Assembly: GCF_032678705.1 (NCBI RefSeq)
Contig: NZ_JAVTSS010000001.1
Span: 2,542,001-2,606,000 of the forward strand
Reading direction: 5' to 3'
DNA: 64,000 nt
Source of the DNA: Pedobacter frigiditerrae
GTDB lineage: Bacteria > Bacteroidota > Bacteroidia > Sphingobacteriales > Sphingobacteriaceae
Shown here: piece by piece, positions 1 through 8,975 of the stretch
Layout of the letters: every line of letters begins with the position of its first letter
Numbering within the stretch: the stretch's first letter is position 1
Notes under the pieces: generated by a model
Database searches by the model: none
Told to the model about the DNA's origin: nothing
The model's input: the letters and a program-made list of their open reading frames with translations, nothing else
Translations under genes and position numbers: made by a program

Positions 1-1214
1 ACAATACTCATCAAATTGTTAAACAGCAGCCAATCATCAAACCGAAAATAGACAGCATTATTAATCAAGAAATAGTTAGTAAAAAAGACGAAGAATTAAA
101 ATCTGCAAAAAACTCTTTTAATACAAAAAAGAATGGGCAACAAAGGGATAACTCAATAATTGAAAAACCAATTATTGCAGATGTAAAAAAAGAAACTGTT
201 ATCGCCAAAGTAAAACAACCGATCAAAAAAGAAGCCATCACAAATCCGAAAGTATCAGATATAAAAAAAGAAACTGTAACTGCTAATGTACAGCAACCTA
301 TTAAAAATGGAAACACTATTAATCCGAAGGTAGGAGTTGTACAAGACCCTATTAGTCAAAATACTGTTGTGGCAAACAAAGTTGATACAGCCCAAAACAT
401 TAACAACCAAAATCAAGTTATTGCGAACAATAATGGAGCAGTGGTTAAAGACCCAATAATCGTTAAAAAAACAACCGACCAATTCTTAATCGACCAAAGT
501 AAAATTTTGGCTCAAAAACCTAAGGAAGAGCGAAAAACAAAAGAAACCAAAAGTTCTATCGAAGTTTTTAGCGGTACTTTTTTAAATTATTATGCAGATA
601 ATACGGCTAAATTAAATGCAGGTTTTGGTGTAAATGCCAATGTTAAATTAACTAAAAGCCTGTTTGTTAGTTTTGGTGCTGGTGTTAGCCAAAATAAAAT
701 AGAATATCAGAAAAGTATACCTACCGAAGTTTCTCGCTCTATGTCTTATTCTGCTTTTGATGCGGCAAGCTCAGCACCAAATAATAACCAAGGCACTGCA
801 AACAGTACAAGCATTTCAGACATCAGCATAAATGCTCAATTGTTAAACTTTGATATACCTGTAAGTCTTAAATATTATCCAACCAAAAAGCAAAACTTTT
901 ACATAGCAACAGGAATTAATTCTAACACTTACCTTTCTCAAAAATATACCTATGGTTATAATTTAAGCAATAAAAATGCCTTAGGTATAACACAAACAGC
1001 AAAACAAGAAGAAACCGAAAAAAGCAAAGTTAATGGCTTCGATTTTGCGACAAGTGCCATTTTCGCCATTGGCATTAACCAAAACATCGGAAATAACAGC
1101 CTTACTTTCGAACCCTATTTTAAGCCTGCCATTGGTAACATGGGAGAGAAAAATCTTAGGATAAATACTGTTGGCTTAAACTTGAAATTCAACTTTACAT
1201 CCACCAAAAAATAA
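1..1214 (+). CDS. Outer-membrane beta-barrel protein, 5' end outside window
   Basis: The reading frame is open from the first bases of the window, so this is the 3' part of a longer gene; about 403 codons are visible. A GTG codon at 369 is only an internal valine. The first 170 residues are a Lys/Gln/Asn-rich linker with two 26-residue repeats (bases 180-257 and 258-335), each starting D-V/I-KKETV. The last 200 residues alternate hydrophobic and polar residues and end in NLKFNF, as expected of a small outer-membrane beta-barrel. In Bacteroidota such proteins often have a cytoplasmic N-terminus and one membrane helix before the linker; that part is not visible. The gene lies 5 nt upstream of a lipoprotein gene, so the two probably share a transcript. 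Function unknown. Confidence 0.75.
   Translation, partial: NTHQIVKQQPIIKPKIDSIINQEIVSKKDEELKSAKNSFNTKKNGQQRDNSIIEKPIIADVKKETVIAKVKQPIKKEAITNPKVSDIKKETVTANVQQPIKNGNTINPKVGVVQDPISQNTVVANKVDTAQNINNQNQVIANNNGAVVKDPIIVKKTTDQFLIDQSKILAQKPKEERKTKETKSSIEVFSGTFLNYYADNTAKLNAGFGVNANVKLTKSLFVSFGAGVSQNKIEYQKSIPTEVSRSMSYSAFDAASSAPNNNQGTANSTSISDISINAQLLNFDIPVSLKYYPTKKQNFYIATGINSNTYLSQKYTYGYNLSNKNALGITQTAKQEETEKSKVNGFDFATSAIFAIGINQNIGNNSLTFEPYFKPAIGNMGEKNLRINTVGLNLKFNFTSTKK
180..335 (+). repeat. Two tandem 78-bp in-frame repeats (26 codons each)
   Basis: Bases 180-257 and 258-335 encode two related 26-residue units in the linker of the barrel protein. Both begin D-V/I-KKETV and contain QPIK and NPKV. At the DNA level they have diverged at third positions, so this is an old duplication kept in frame. 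Confidence 0.75.
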
Positions 1215-1219
1215 ACGTC

Positions 1220-1648
1220 ATGAAATCAATCAAGACTTACTTAGCTATAATATTAGCAATTCTTACATTTGCGAGTTGTAAAAAACAAACCTATTTAGAT
1301 TTATCAGGCACATATATTATAAAGTCAGGAGAAAGTTCATCTATTCCGAAAGATAGAAATCTAATAACTGTAACTGCTTCAGATTTTGCAGATAGTCGCT
1401 GTCCAATTAATGCAGATTGTGTTTGGCAAGGAGTTGGAACCTTGAAAATTAAATTCAACGATGATCATAAAGAACAAAATATAGAATTATGTATTGGAGC
1501 TTGCGAAATAGTGTCAAAATCTAAAAGTCAGGATATTACTTTAAACAATATAAATTACACCATAGAATTAACCGAATTATCCCCTTATCCAGGCACTGGA
1601 ACATCAAGTTCAATAAAACAAGCTACAATAATTCTCAAAAGGAAATAG
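1220..1648 (+). CDS. Small lipoprotein with conserved SRCP-CVW motif
   Basis: A 142-residue protein with an SpII signal peptide; the lipobox FASC puts the lipidated cysteine at residue 20, followed by KK. The mature part carries the motif DSRCP...DCVWQG, seen in several uncharacterised Bacteroidota lipoproteins, and two further cysteines (ELCIGAC). These may form disulfides in the periplasm or at the outer membrane. It follows the barrel gene by 5 nt and is probably co-transcribed with it. A short inverted repeat (GTATCAAA / TTTGATAC, 1650-1667) follows the stop codon but has no T-run. No biochemical role can be assigned. Confidence 0.8.
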   Translation: MKSIKTYLAIILAILTFASCKKQTYLDLSGTYIIKSGESSSIPKDRNLITVTASDFADSRCPINADCVWQGVGTLKIKFNDDHKEQNIELCIGACEIVSKSKSQDITLNNINYTIELTELSPYPGTGTSSSIKQATIILKRK

Positions 1649-1728
1649 CGTATCAAATTTTTGATACAAAAGCTTGATTCCTTCAATATTTTGTAAGTTT
1701 AACCTATCGGGAAATTTAAACTTACAAA

Positions 1729-4152
1729 ATGAAGAAAATTATCTTAAACCTCTTTTTAATTGCACTTGCTGGTACAACTTATGCTCAAGATGCAATTAGC
1801 TACCAAACGCCTCCAAAGGCAATAGCAGACTTATTATTAGCAAAACCAACTCCAGGTGTTAGCATAGATAGCAAGGCAGAATGGATGTTATTTAGTGAAC
1901 GAAATTCTTATCCCTCGGTTGAGGAATTGGCAATGCCCGAATACCGTATCGCTGGTATGCGTATCAATCCGAATAACTATTCAGCAAGTCGCCAAACTTT
2001 CATCAACAACTTCAGTTTAAAAAACATTAAAAGTGGCAAAACATTAGCTGTAACAGGTTTACCAATGCCTCTATATGCAGGTGCGGTTAGCTGGAGCCCA
2101 AGTGAAACTAAAATTGCTTTTACCAACACCACACCAACTAAAGTTGATTTATACATCATCGATGTGGCAACTGGAAAAGCAACAAAGGTTAACAAGCAAC
2201 CTATCAATGCAATCATGGGTGGTGGCGCAACTTGGGTTGATGATAACACCTTGCTTTATAGAACAATTACCAAAGCGGCAACCTTAGCTCCTGCCCGTCC
2301 ACTAGCTCCAAAAGGACCAACCATTCAGCAAAACTTAGGTAAGGCTGCACCAAGTGCAACATTACAAGATTTAATTAAAACTCCTTACGATGAACAATTA
2401 TTCGAGTTTTTTGCAACTTCTCAGCTCGTTCAAAATAAAGCTGGTATAGAAACTCCGATTGGCAAACCTGCTATTTACAGTGGCATTACGCTATCTCCAG
2501 ATAAAAATTACATGATGGTTCGCACCATTAAAAAACCTTTCTCTTATTTAGTTTCAGCAGGCGGTTTCCCATCAGTTTTAAACATTACAGATAGAACAGG
2601 AAAAGTGGTTAAAATGCTTGCAGATTTACCATCTACAGAAGAAAGACCTTCTGGTTATGACAACGTACAAAACGTACCTAGAGGTTTCGATTGGAGAGAT
2701 GATGAACCTGCAACCGTAACTTGGACAGTCGCCTTGGATAGCGGATTAATCAAGAAAAATGTTGAATACCATGATGCCGTAATGCAATTGGCTGCTCCTT
2801 TTACTAGTGCTCCAAAAGAACTTTTAAAAACTAAAATGCGTTTCGGCGGTATAAGCTGGGGAAATGCTACTTTAGCCTTGGTTAGAGAAAACTCAAGAAC
2901 TAAACAAACTTCTAAACTAAGTCGTTTTAACCCAACAACGGGCGCTTTAGAAACGTTGTACGAGCTAAGTACAAATGACGCTTATAACAATCCAGGTTTT
3001 CCTGTAACAGAGAAAAATAAATACGGCCGACAAGTAATTTTAACTACCGATGGTGGCACCAAATTATTGTTGAATAATACTACAGGTGCATCTGCCAAAG
3101 GCGATTTACCTTTCTTGGCAAAATTTGACTTAACAACTAAAAAATCAGAGATTTTATGGAGAGCACAGCCTGGGACTTTTGAAATGATAACTGACGTTTT
3201 AGACCCTCAAAAACTGGTTTTATTAACTCGTAGAGAAAGTCAAAAAGATGCGCCAAACTATTTCATTAAAAATTTAATGTTACGCATAGCGGATGTTCAA
3301 ATCACTAATTTCACCAATCCTTATGCGCAATTAGCTGGTGTTAAAAAAGAGAAAATCTCTTATAAACGTGCCGATGGAATCGATTTAACAGGCGATTTAT
3401 ACTTACCAGCTGGTTATAACAAAGAGAAAGATGGTCCACTGCCAGTTTTAATATGGGCTTACCCTCGCGAGTTTAACTCTGCTGCAGATGCTGCTCAAAT
3501 TAGAGGTTCACAAGATAAGTTTACTACCATCAGTTCTGGCGGTCCGTTGTTTTTTGTTACTCAAGGTTATGCCGTTTTAGACAATGCAGAAATGCCAATT
3601 GTAGCTAAAGATGGCAAAAAACCTAACGATACTTTTGTAGAGCAATTAAAGTTAAATGCCGAAGCTGCAATTAACAAACTAAGCGATATGGGCATTGGAG
3701 ACAGAAATAGAATGGCAGTTGGCGGTCACAGTTATGGAGCATTCATGACAGCAAATTTACTGGCTCACACCAATTTATTTAAAGCTGGTATTGCCCGTAG
3801 TGGTGCTTATAACAGAACTTTAACTCCTTTTGGTTTCCAAAACGAAGATAGAACTTATTGGCAAGCACCAGAGTTGTATTACCAAATGAGCCCATTTAGT
3901 TATGCAAACAACATCAAAACGCCAATCCTTTTAATCCATGGCGAAATGGATGATAATCAAGGTACTTTCCCTATCAACAGCGAGCGTTTGTTTAATGCCA
4001 TTAAAGGTCATGGTGGCACAACCCGTTTTGTGTACTTACCTTACGAAGCGCATGGTTACAGAGCCAAAGAAAACATTTTACACATGCTTTGGGAAATGAA
4101 TACTTGGTTAAATACTTATGTTAAAAACGCTAAACCAACAGTAGCCAAGTAG
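1729..4152 (+). CDS. S9 family peptidase, glutamyl-endopeptidase-like (S9D)
   Basis: A secreted 807-residue serine peptidase with a signal peptide of about 19 residues (cut at TYA|Q). The N-terminal two thirds resembles a beta-propeller; the C-terminal alpha/beta-hydrolase domain starts near residue 540. The triad is inferred as Ser668 (GGHSYG), Asp741 (HGEMDDN) and His775 (EAHGY). The stretch around WAYPREF, ARSGAYNRTLTPFGFQNEDRT and the catalytic motif matches, from memory, plant chloroplast glutamyl endopeptidase, which places it in MEROPS S9D rather than with DPP4-like enzymes. It probably degrades peptides in the periplasm. It is monocistronic, closed by the terminator at 4193-4233. Confidence 0.9.
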   Translation: MKKIILNLFLIALAGTTYAQDAISYQTPPKAIADLLLAKPTPGVSIDSKAEWMLFSERNSYPSVEELAMPEYRIAGMRINPNNYSASRQTFINNFSLKNIKSGKTLAVTGLPMPLYAGAVSWSPSETKIAFTNTTPTKVDLYIIDVATGKATKVNKQPINAIMGGGATWVDDNTLLYRTITKAATLAPARPLAPKGPTIQQNLGKAAPSATLQDLIKTPYDEQLFEFFATSQLVQNKAGIETPIGKPAIYSGITLSPDKNYMMVRTIKKPFSYLVSAGGFPSVLNITDRTGKVVKMLADLPSTEERPSGYDNVQNVPRGFDWRDDEPATVTWTVALDSGLIKKNVEYHDAVMQLAAPFTSAPKELLKTKMRFGGISWGNATLALVRENSRTKQTSKLSRFNPTTGALETLYELSTNDAYNNPGFPVTEKNKYGRQVILTTDGGTKLLLNNTTGASAKGDLPFLAKFDLTTKKSEILWRAQPGTFEMITDVLDPQKLVLLTRRESQKDAPNYFIKNLMLRIADVQITNFTNPYAQLAGVKKEKISYKRADGIDLTGDLYLPAGYNKEKDGPLPVLIWAYPREFNSAADAAQIRGSQDKFTTISSGGPLFFVTQGYAVLDNAEMPIVAKDGKKPNDTFVEQLKLNAEAAINKLSDMGIGDRNRMAVGGHSYGAFMTANLLAHTNLFKAGIARSGAYNRTLTPFGFQNEDRTYWQAPELYYQMSPFSYANNIKTPILLIHGEMDDNQGTFPINSERLFNAIKGHGGTTRFVYLPYEAHGYRAKENILHMLWEMNTWLNTYVKNAKPTVAK

Positions 4153-4192
4153 ATTTGAGATATGAGTATTGAGATGTAAGACATCACGCTTT

Positions 4193-4233
4193 AAACATCC
4201 GATGAGTTTCATAATTCATCGGATGTTTTTTTT
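4193..4233 (+). terminator. Rho-independent terminator after S9D peptidase
   Basis: A perfect 13-bp stem (4193-4205 with 4216-4228, containing CATCCGATGA) closes a 10-nt loop, and the T-run covers 4226-4233. It lies 41 nt after the peptidase stop codon. Confidence 0.9.
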
Positions 4234-4344
4234 ATAGCTTGTCATTCGATGAGTATAAAGCAACCTGCAAATCTCATCGGACGACTAAAGTTGATTTACG
4301 TGTTAACTCTTTGAAAAGCAATTGCAGTAATACTTCGGTAAGTC

Positions 4345-4554
4345 CAGTCCTGCTTTGCACTTCAAGTCCTTGCTTCGCTGCGGGCTTTACGTTGCAATCA
4401 GGTTTATTTTACGCAGGCTCTTGCTACTATGAGAGGTTGCAATGCGCCAAGAACCACCAACTTCAATAGCTAAACCTGACAGTAGCGAAAATCCTTTTTA
4501 CCACTCCCCTTTAGGGGGTTTAGGGGAAAAAGATTGAAGCAAATGGCAGGACTG
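4345..4554. repeat. MITE-like intergenic repeat, copy A (complete)
   Basis: This is the main content of the gene-free stretch 4234-4652. It begins with CAGTCCTGCTTTGCACTTCA and ends with an imperfect inverted copy of it (TGAAGCAAATGGCAGGACTG), so the ends form roughly 20-bp terminal inverted repeats. The inner arms also pair (ATCAGGTTTA near 4397 with TAAACCTGAC at 4471). The central block GTTTACGCAGG...TTGC...CCAAGAACC reappears in the same orientation at 17172-17226. No gene is evident inside; the small open frames here follow the repeat. The remaining bases, 4555-4652, hold only the leader of the next gene. Confidence 0.7.
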
Positions 4555-4652
4555 TAATTACCATATAACACCAACCATCATTTTCAAAAATCTTATACAT
4601 CTGTTATCGCTTTGTATTACCTTTACTTCAACACTCCAACTAAACCATCTCG

Positions 4653-5492
4653 ATGAACCTAAAAACTTTAACCAAAGCTTTAATACTGTTTATTATATGT
4701 TTTATTACAAGTAATTCAGCATTTGCTCAAAAGCCAAAGTTTAAGGTAATTGCTTTTTATACAGGCAAAAACGACCAAGCCCACGTAAGTTTTGTGCATG
4801 AGGCAAACAAAAAATTTCCGGAGTTAGCGAAAAAATACAGTTTCAGTTACGACTCTACAGCTAATTGGGATAATCTTAATGCAACCTACCTATCAAAATA
4901 TGAGGTTGTTTTGTTCTTAGATACTCGTCCGGAGAAACCAGAACAACGTGCCGCCTTTGAAACATACATGAAAAATGGTGGCGCTTGGATGGGTTTTCAC
5001 TTTTCGGCATTTGCCTTAACGCCATCAGCTTTTAAACAAGATTGGGATTGGTACCATAACGAGTTTTTAGGATCTGGGCAATATGGTAGCAATACTTGGC
5101 GACCGACATCTGCAGTTTTAAGAGTAAATAAAAACCATCCCGCTACTAAAAAACTACCTGAAACTTTCAAGGCACAACCTAATGAGTGGTATAGATGGGA
5201 AAAAGACTTGCGCAAAAATCCAGATATAGATATCTTAATGTCTATCGACTCTACAAGTTTCCCTCTAGGCACTGGACCAAAAGCTCACGAGATTTGGCAA
5301 AGCGGCTATTATCCTGTAGTTTGGAGCAATAAAAAATACAAAATGATTTATGTAAACATGGGCCATAACGATATGGATTACGAACATAAATACAATAAAT
5401 TCACTACTTCCCTATCTCAAACATTCGACAACGAAATACAAACCAAAATGATGATTGATGGATTGTTGTGGCTAGGTAAAAGAAGGAAATAG
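4653..5492 (+). CDS. ThuA domain-containing secreted protein
   Basis: A 279-residue protein with a signal peptide (about 25 residues, ending SAFA|Q) and a full ThuA (trehalose-utilisation-like, class I glutamine amidotransferase fold) domain. Recognisable stretches are VIAFYTG at the start, NGGAWMGFHFS around residue 115, NHPATKKLP, and the closing YVNMGHNDMDYEH. ThuA proteins in Bacteroidota usually sit with sugar-degradation genes; here there is no such neighbour, so the substrate cannot be guessed. The start ATG at 4653 gives a good signal sequence. DNA upstream is repeat-derived. Confidence 0.85.
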   Translation: MNLKTLTKALILFIICFITSNSAFAQKPKFKVIAFYTGKNDQAHVSFVHEANKKFPELAKKYSFSYDSTANWDNLNATYLSKYEVVLFLDTRPEKPEQRAAFETYMKNGGAWMGFHFSAFALTPSAFKQDWDWYHNEFLGSGQYGSNTWRPTSAVLRVNKNHPATKKLPETFKAQPNEWYRWEKDLRKNPDIDILMSIDSTSFPLGTGPKAHEIWQSGYYPVVWSNKKYKMIYVNMGHNDMDYEHKYNKFTTSLSQTFDNEIQTKMMIDGLLWLGKRRK

Positions 5493-5532
5493 AGAATAGG
5501 GAATTGGAAATAGACAAGGTTACAAGCAAACA

Positions 5533-6021
5533 ATGAATAACGAATATATGGAACAAGCAATCAGAGTAATCAAAGCATCAAGAACTAAATTATTAAGCCT
5601 AGTAGATGAGCTAACGACAGAAGAATTAAACTATATCCCAGCTGGATTTAACAACAACCTAGCTTGGCAAATCGGGCATTTAGTGGTTAGTCAGCAGATA
5701 TTATGCTATAAACTAGCAGGTCAAAAATTTGTTATCGAAGATGAATTAATCGACTTATATAAAAATGGCTCTAAACCAGAAAGAGCATTCAGCGAAGCCG
5801 AAATAGTGCAAATGAAAGGTTATTTGTTAAGTACAATTAACCAGTTAGAAATTGACTTAACAAACGGAACTTTCGACAACTATACTCCTTATTCCATTTC
5901 AACCTACCCAGGCATAACTTTAACCAATGTAAGTGATGCAGTAACATTTATCGTTTCTCATGACGGCTTGCATTATGGTTGTAGTTTAATAATGAAAAGG
6001 CTGGTTAAAAACAAAGCTTAA
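5533..6021 (+). CDS. DinB-family protein with three-histidine metal site
   Basis: A 162-residue, mostly helical cytoplasmic protein of the DinB/YfiT-like four-helix-bundle superfamily. The expected metal-binding histidines are visible: His49 (QIGHLV) and His143/His147 (SHDGLHYG). Some members of this superfamily are thiol-dependent transferases, such as bacillithiol transferases. A bacillithiol gene (bshB1) occurs elsewhere in the window at 27142-27858, but this is only a weak hint. The stop overlaps the next ATG by one base (TAATG), so the two genes are translationally coupled. A second ATG at codon 6 is possible. Confidence 0.85.
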   Translation: MNNEYMEQAIRVIKASRTKLLSLVDELTTEELNYIPAGFNNNLAWQIGHLVVSQQILCYKLAGQKFVIEDELIDLYKNGSKPERAFSEAEIVQMKGYLLSTINQLEIDLTNGTFDNYTPYSISTYPGITLTNVSDAVTFIVSHDGLHYGCSLIMKRLVKNKA

Positions 6022-6668
6022 TGAAAAAGGTCTCTTTATTGGTAATGTTATATATCTTATCCAAAGGTGTTTTTGCTCAAAAAACATTTAAGGATAAATA
6101 TTTTGGCATCAGCATTAATGAGCCTAAAAACTGGATAGTTAAAAATAACAATGCCTTTATAGATAGTTTACTTGGCAATAAATTAAGTGACAGCTTATTA
6201 TCTAATGCCATTGAAGCTAACAATGGCTCCATTACAATTGCAACATTTCATAAATATGACGAAAAGAAGAGTGGTTTTATACCAGTAATTCAAATTACTG
6301 TACTAAATAACCCCTCTGTTTTATTTAATGATTTTGAAGTAGACATGAAAGCAAGTGCAAATTTATACAAATCATTATACCAAGATTTTTCATTTATTAC
6401 ATCACCTCAGCCTGTTGTTATTAATGGAAAGAAATCTATCTATTTCAGCGGAAAATTTATTTTATCTGGAACAAAAACTTTTGAAGTTAATATTGGCGGA
6501 AGCAATTTTCAGCAAAATCAACTTTTAAAATATCAAATTCGAACAAAGGTTTATGCAATTCCTTATGGCAACTATTTTTTCCAGTTAAGTTTCACGGATA
6601 ATTTAGAGGTTAAAGAAGATGAAAAACTGTTTGAAGAGTTGCTCACTTCTATAAAAATTGGGAAATAA
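6021..6668 (+). CDS. Secreted protein of unknown function
   Basis: A 215-residue protein with a signal peptide (cut after GVFA|Q). The mature N-terminus, KYFGISINEPKNWIV, looks like the opening of PsbP/DcrB-like beta-sheet domains (a short strand followed by P-x-NW), but the match is loose. There are no cysteines in the mature part and no membrane segment apart from the signal. It starts on the last base of the DinB-like gene's stop codon, which suggests co-expression. I do not recognise a function. Confidence 0.75.
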   Translation: MKKVSLLVMLYILSKGVFAQKTFKDKYFGISINEPKNWIVKNNNAFIDSLLGNKLSDSLLSNAIEANNGSITIATFHKYDEKKSGFIPVIQITVLNNPSVLFNDFEVDMKASANLYKSLYQDFSFITSPQPVVINGKKSIYFSGKFILSGTKTFEVNIGGSNFQQNQLLKYQIRTKVYAIPYGNYFFQLSFTDNLEVKEDEKLFEELLTSIKIGK

Positions 6669-6700
6669 TAGCCAATATCGACCTATATTAATGTTACAAC

Positions 6701-6742
6701 TCGTATAGAAAACACACCTGTTCGAATAGAAAATAACCCTGT
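6701..6742 (+). repeat. Two tandem 21-bp repeats upstream of the toxin gene
   Basis: Bases 6701-6721 and 6722-6742 are directly adjacent 21-bp units sharing 17 positions, with consensus TCGnATAGAAAAnAnnCCTGT. A third, weaker unit may begin near 6742. The 21-bp spacing is two helical turns, so a protein binding both would sit on one face of the DNA. They lie about 70 bp upstream of the toxin start and could be a regulator site. Confidence 0.5.
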
Positions 6743-6812
6743 CTGTATAAAATTATTTCTTAATATAACCTCATTAATTACTTTCATTTTGGAAAACAAA
6801 AAACTAAACAAA

Positions 6813-8972
6813 ATGAAAAACAACAAACGCTTCTCTATGGCAGGGCTACGCAATGTCAAACCTATTCGAAAAAATTATTTCATAATTTTTTCTCTGATCC
6901 TTTTAGGATTGTCCTTTAACTCCTGTAAAAAGGATTTACTTGTACCTAGAATTCCATCAATTAACGATGGTAACCAGAAAATTAAAACCATCTCTTATAC
7001 TGAATTTTTAAATTCCATTAACCTAAACAATACAGGAAGTTTAAAAACCACCCTATCTAATGCTGCGAAAGGTAATCAAGGAGCTATAATGAACGTCAGT
7101 GCTGGCTCAAATGGCTTTAACATTAGTACTGATAGCATAAAAAGGCTTACACTTGGCGACACAATTAGCTATGTGATAAGCTTAAAACCAGAAACACGTC
7201 ATGCAGTTCAATTCCGCAATTTAACTATTCAGGTTTTAAATGATAAAACAACTGCTTTCTTAACCACATATGTACCTACTCAAGAATGGGTAAAAGATTG
7301 GAAAAGCAAAAAACATTTAGGGTTTAAGGGAGAGATTTATGCAAATAAAATTGACTTGTCAGACATCCCTAAAATTAATGGGCTGAACAGTTCAAGCCAA
7401 GGTTCAAAAGGAACTACAATGTCTCAAGGAAATGCTACTAGCGAAATATCAATTAACCATAACACAATTAGTCTTGCACCAGGGGAATGTGAAGAATATG
7501 ATGTCTATGAAACTGTAATGATGCCTTGCAAAAATGGTCATTATAGCCGTTGGGATTGTAATTATCAAGATTTTTATGGCGATTGGAATATAGTTGAAGG
7601 TAGAAATGATTGGCCTCCATATGATGCTTTAAGATATGTTGGAACCGCACTTAATTGTGCACCAGGTGTCTCCACTCCCCCTACTAGTGGTGGAGGTGGA
7701 AGTACAACTCCAAACCCTCCAGGTGATTATGACCCTTGTGATGGAGAAGTACCTTCTGTTTCCTACACAAAAAGTGGTAGTGGATTGAAGTTAGCTGTTG
7801 TACCTCCATCACCTTGTGATGAAGATAATGGGGGATTGTATCCATTGCCTACAAACCCAATTGATGATGGTTTTCATCAAAGGAGTGAGACTGTATTCAA
7901 TGTTGAATTCGAACGCAATTTCACCTATGGAGAGATTGAAGATTTTTACGTTGCCAATCCTAATGCCATATTAGCAATAATTGATGAAAATGATTATCAA
8001 GCACCTGCATCCAATGACTGGATTGCCACATTTAGTGAAAGAATTATATTAGAATATAATTACCTTTGGATGATTCATCAGGACTGGGATGGATTAAAGC
8101 TTGTAAAAGAAGCTACTTGGAATGTAATAAAAGATAATTTACATTTTGCATTAGACGTAATTGGGATGGCGCCTGTTGGAGGTGAAGCTGCTGATATTTT
8201 AAATGGCGCAATTTATTATCTCGAAGGCGATTATATAAATGCTGCACTAAGTGGTGGTTCGGCCATTCCGGTATATGGTTGGTTTGCTACAGGAGGAAAG
8301 TGGGTAAGAACTAGTACAAAAGTACTTACAAAACCTCTTTCCAATGCCGCAGGAAAGCTTGCATATCGAGCATTTAAATCCTCAAATGGCGCAGTAAGGT
8401 TCGTAAAAGTAGCCGTTGGAAGTTTTTCTCACGCCATACTGAGTGGACTCAAAGGAATAAAACCAGCGGATAATACTTTAACGAATTTAAGTAAAACACT
8501 AATTGACCAGGCTGGTCATAGGGTTGCACCAATATCTCAAACATTAAAAAATAAAGTTGACAATATAATTCAAAATGGTGATCAAAGTGGTGCAATAACT
8601 GAAAGTTTATGTGATGATATTTTCGAAACTAATGGTTTCGTGAAGTTTGAGTCTAAAATCGGTAGCAATAATGGCTTTGATGGAGTTTATATTAAAAAAG
8701 ACGGCGCAGGAAATGTTCAAGAAATCTTCATTAATGAAGCCAAACAAGTAGGCTCTAAAGGCAACATTAAGCTTAATGTAAGAACGCCAAATAAAGGGCC
8801 TCAAATGAGTGAAGAATGGATTGGCCAGACAATTAATGAAATGATAGCCAATCCTAATACTAATGTTTTGGGAATGTTATTAAATAACAATAGAAATAAA
8901 ATAACTAAAACTGTGACAGGAGTTGATAAAGCATCATCTGAAATAGTTATTCTTAAACTCAAATCATATTAA
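6813..8972 (+). CDS. Lipoprotein-anchored polymorphic toxin with PT-TG and nuclease-like C-terminus
   Basis: A 719-residue protein. The ATG at 6813 is preferred over an in-frame TTG at 6789. Its SpII signal ends LSFNSC, with the lipidated Cys38 followed by KKD. Residues 45-230 form an unrecognised beta-rich N-domain. A Cys-containing segment (GECEEYDV...MPCKNG...WDC) follows, then a Gly/Ser/Pro linker near residue 295. Residues 445-498 match the pre-toxin PT-TG domain: LDVIGMAPVGGEAAD, then GDYINAALS, then IPVYGWFATGGKW. The last 100 residues look like a restriction-endonuclease-fold toxin: Asp623 (GFDGVY), Glu642-x-Lys644 (EAKQ) and QMSEEWI at 664-670. Domain calls rest on motif memory. The next gene is a likely immunity gene, which supports the toxin call. 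It probably acts by contact-dependent killing of neighbours after release of the tip. Confidence 0.8.
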   Translation: MKNNKRFSMAGLRNVKPIRKNYFIIFSLILLGLSFNSCKKDLLVPRIPSINDGNQKIKTISYTEFLNSINLNNTGSLKTTLSNAAKGNQGAIMNVSAGSNGFNISTDSIKRLTLGDTISYVISLKPETRHAVQFRNLTIQVLNDKTTAFLTTYVPTQEWVKDWKSKKHLGFKGEIYANKIDLSDIPKINGLNSSSQGSKGTTMSQGNATSEISINHNTISLAPGECEEYDVYETVMMPCKNGHYSRWDCNYQDFYGDWNIVEGRNDWPPYDALRYVGTALNCAPGVSTPPTSGGGGSTTPNPPGDYDPCDGEVPSVSYTKSGSGLKLAVVPPSPCDEDNGGLYPLPTNPIDDGFHQRSETVFNVEFERNFTYGEIEDFYVANPNAILAIIDENDYQAPASNDWIATFSERIILEYNYLWMIHQDWDGLKLVKEATWNVIKDNLHFALDVIGMAPVGGEAADILNGAIYYLEGDYINAALSGGSAIPVYGWFATGGKWVRTSTKVLTKPLSNAAGKLAYRAFKSSNGAVRFVKVAVGSFSHAILSGLKGIKPADNTLTNLSKTLIDQAGHRVAPISQTLKNKVDNIIQNGDQSGAITESLCDDIFETNGFVKFESKIGSNNGFDGVYIKKDGAGNVQEIFINEAKQVGSKGNIKLNVRTPNKGPQMSEEWIGQTINEMIANPNTNVLGMLLNNNRNKITKTVTGVDKASSEIVILKLKSY

Positions 8973-8975
8973 ATA

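Noticed and set aside
369..1214. A separate gene starting at GTG 369
   Set aside because: The same frame is open back to base 3 and the repeats 180-335 run across it; the GTG is an internal valine.
4239..4469. A 76-codon open frame in the gap after the S9D peptidase
   Set aside because: It lies inside the MITE-like repeat, matches no family and has coding pattern unlike its neighbours.
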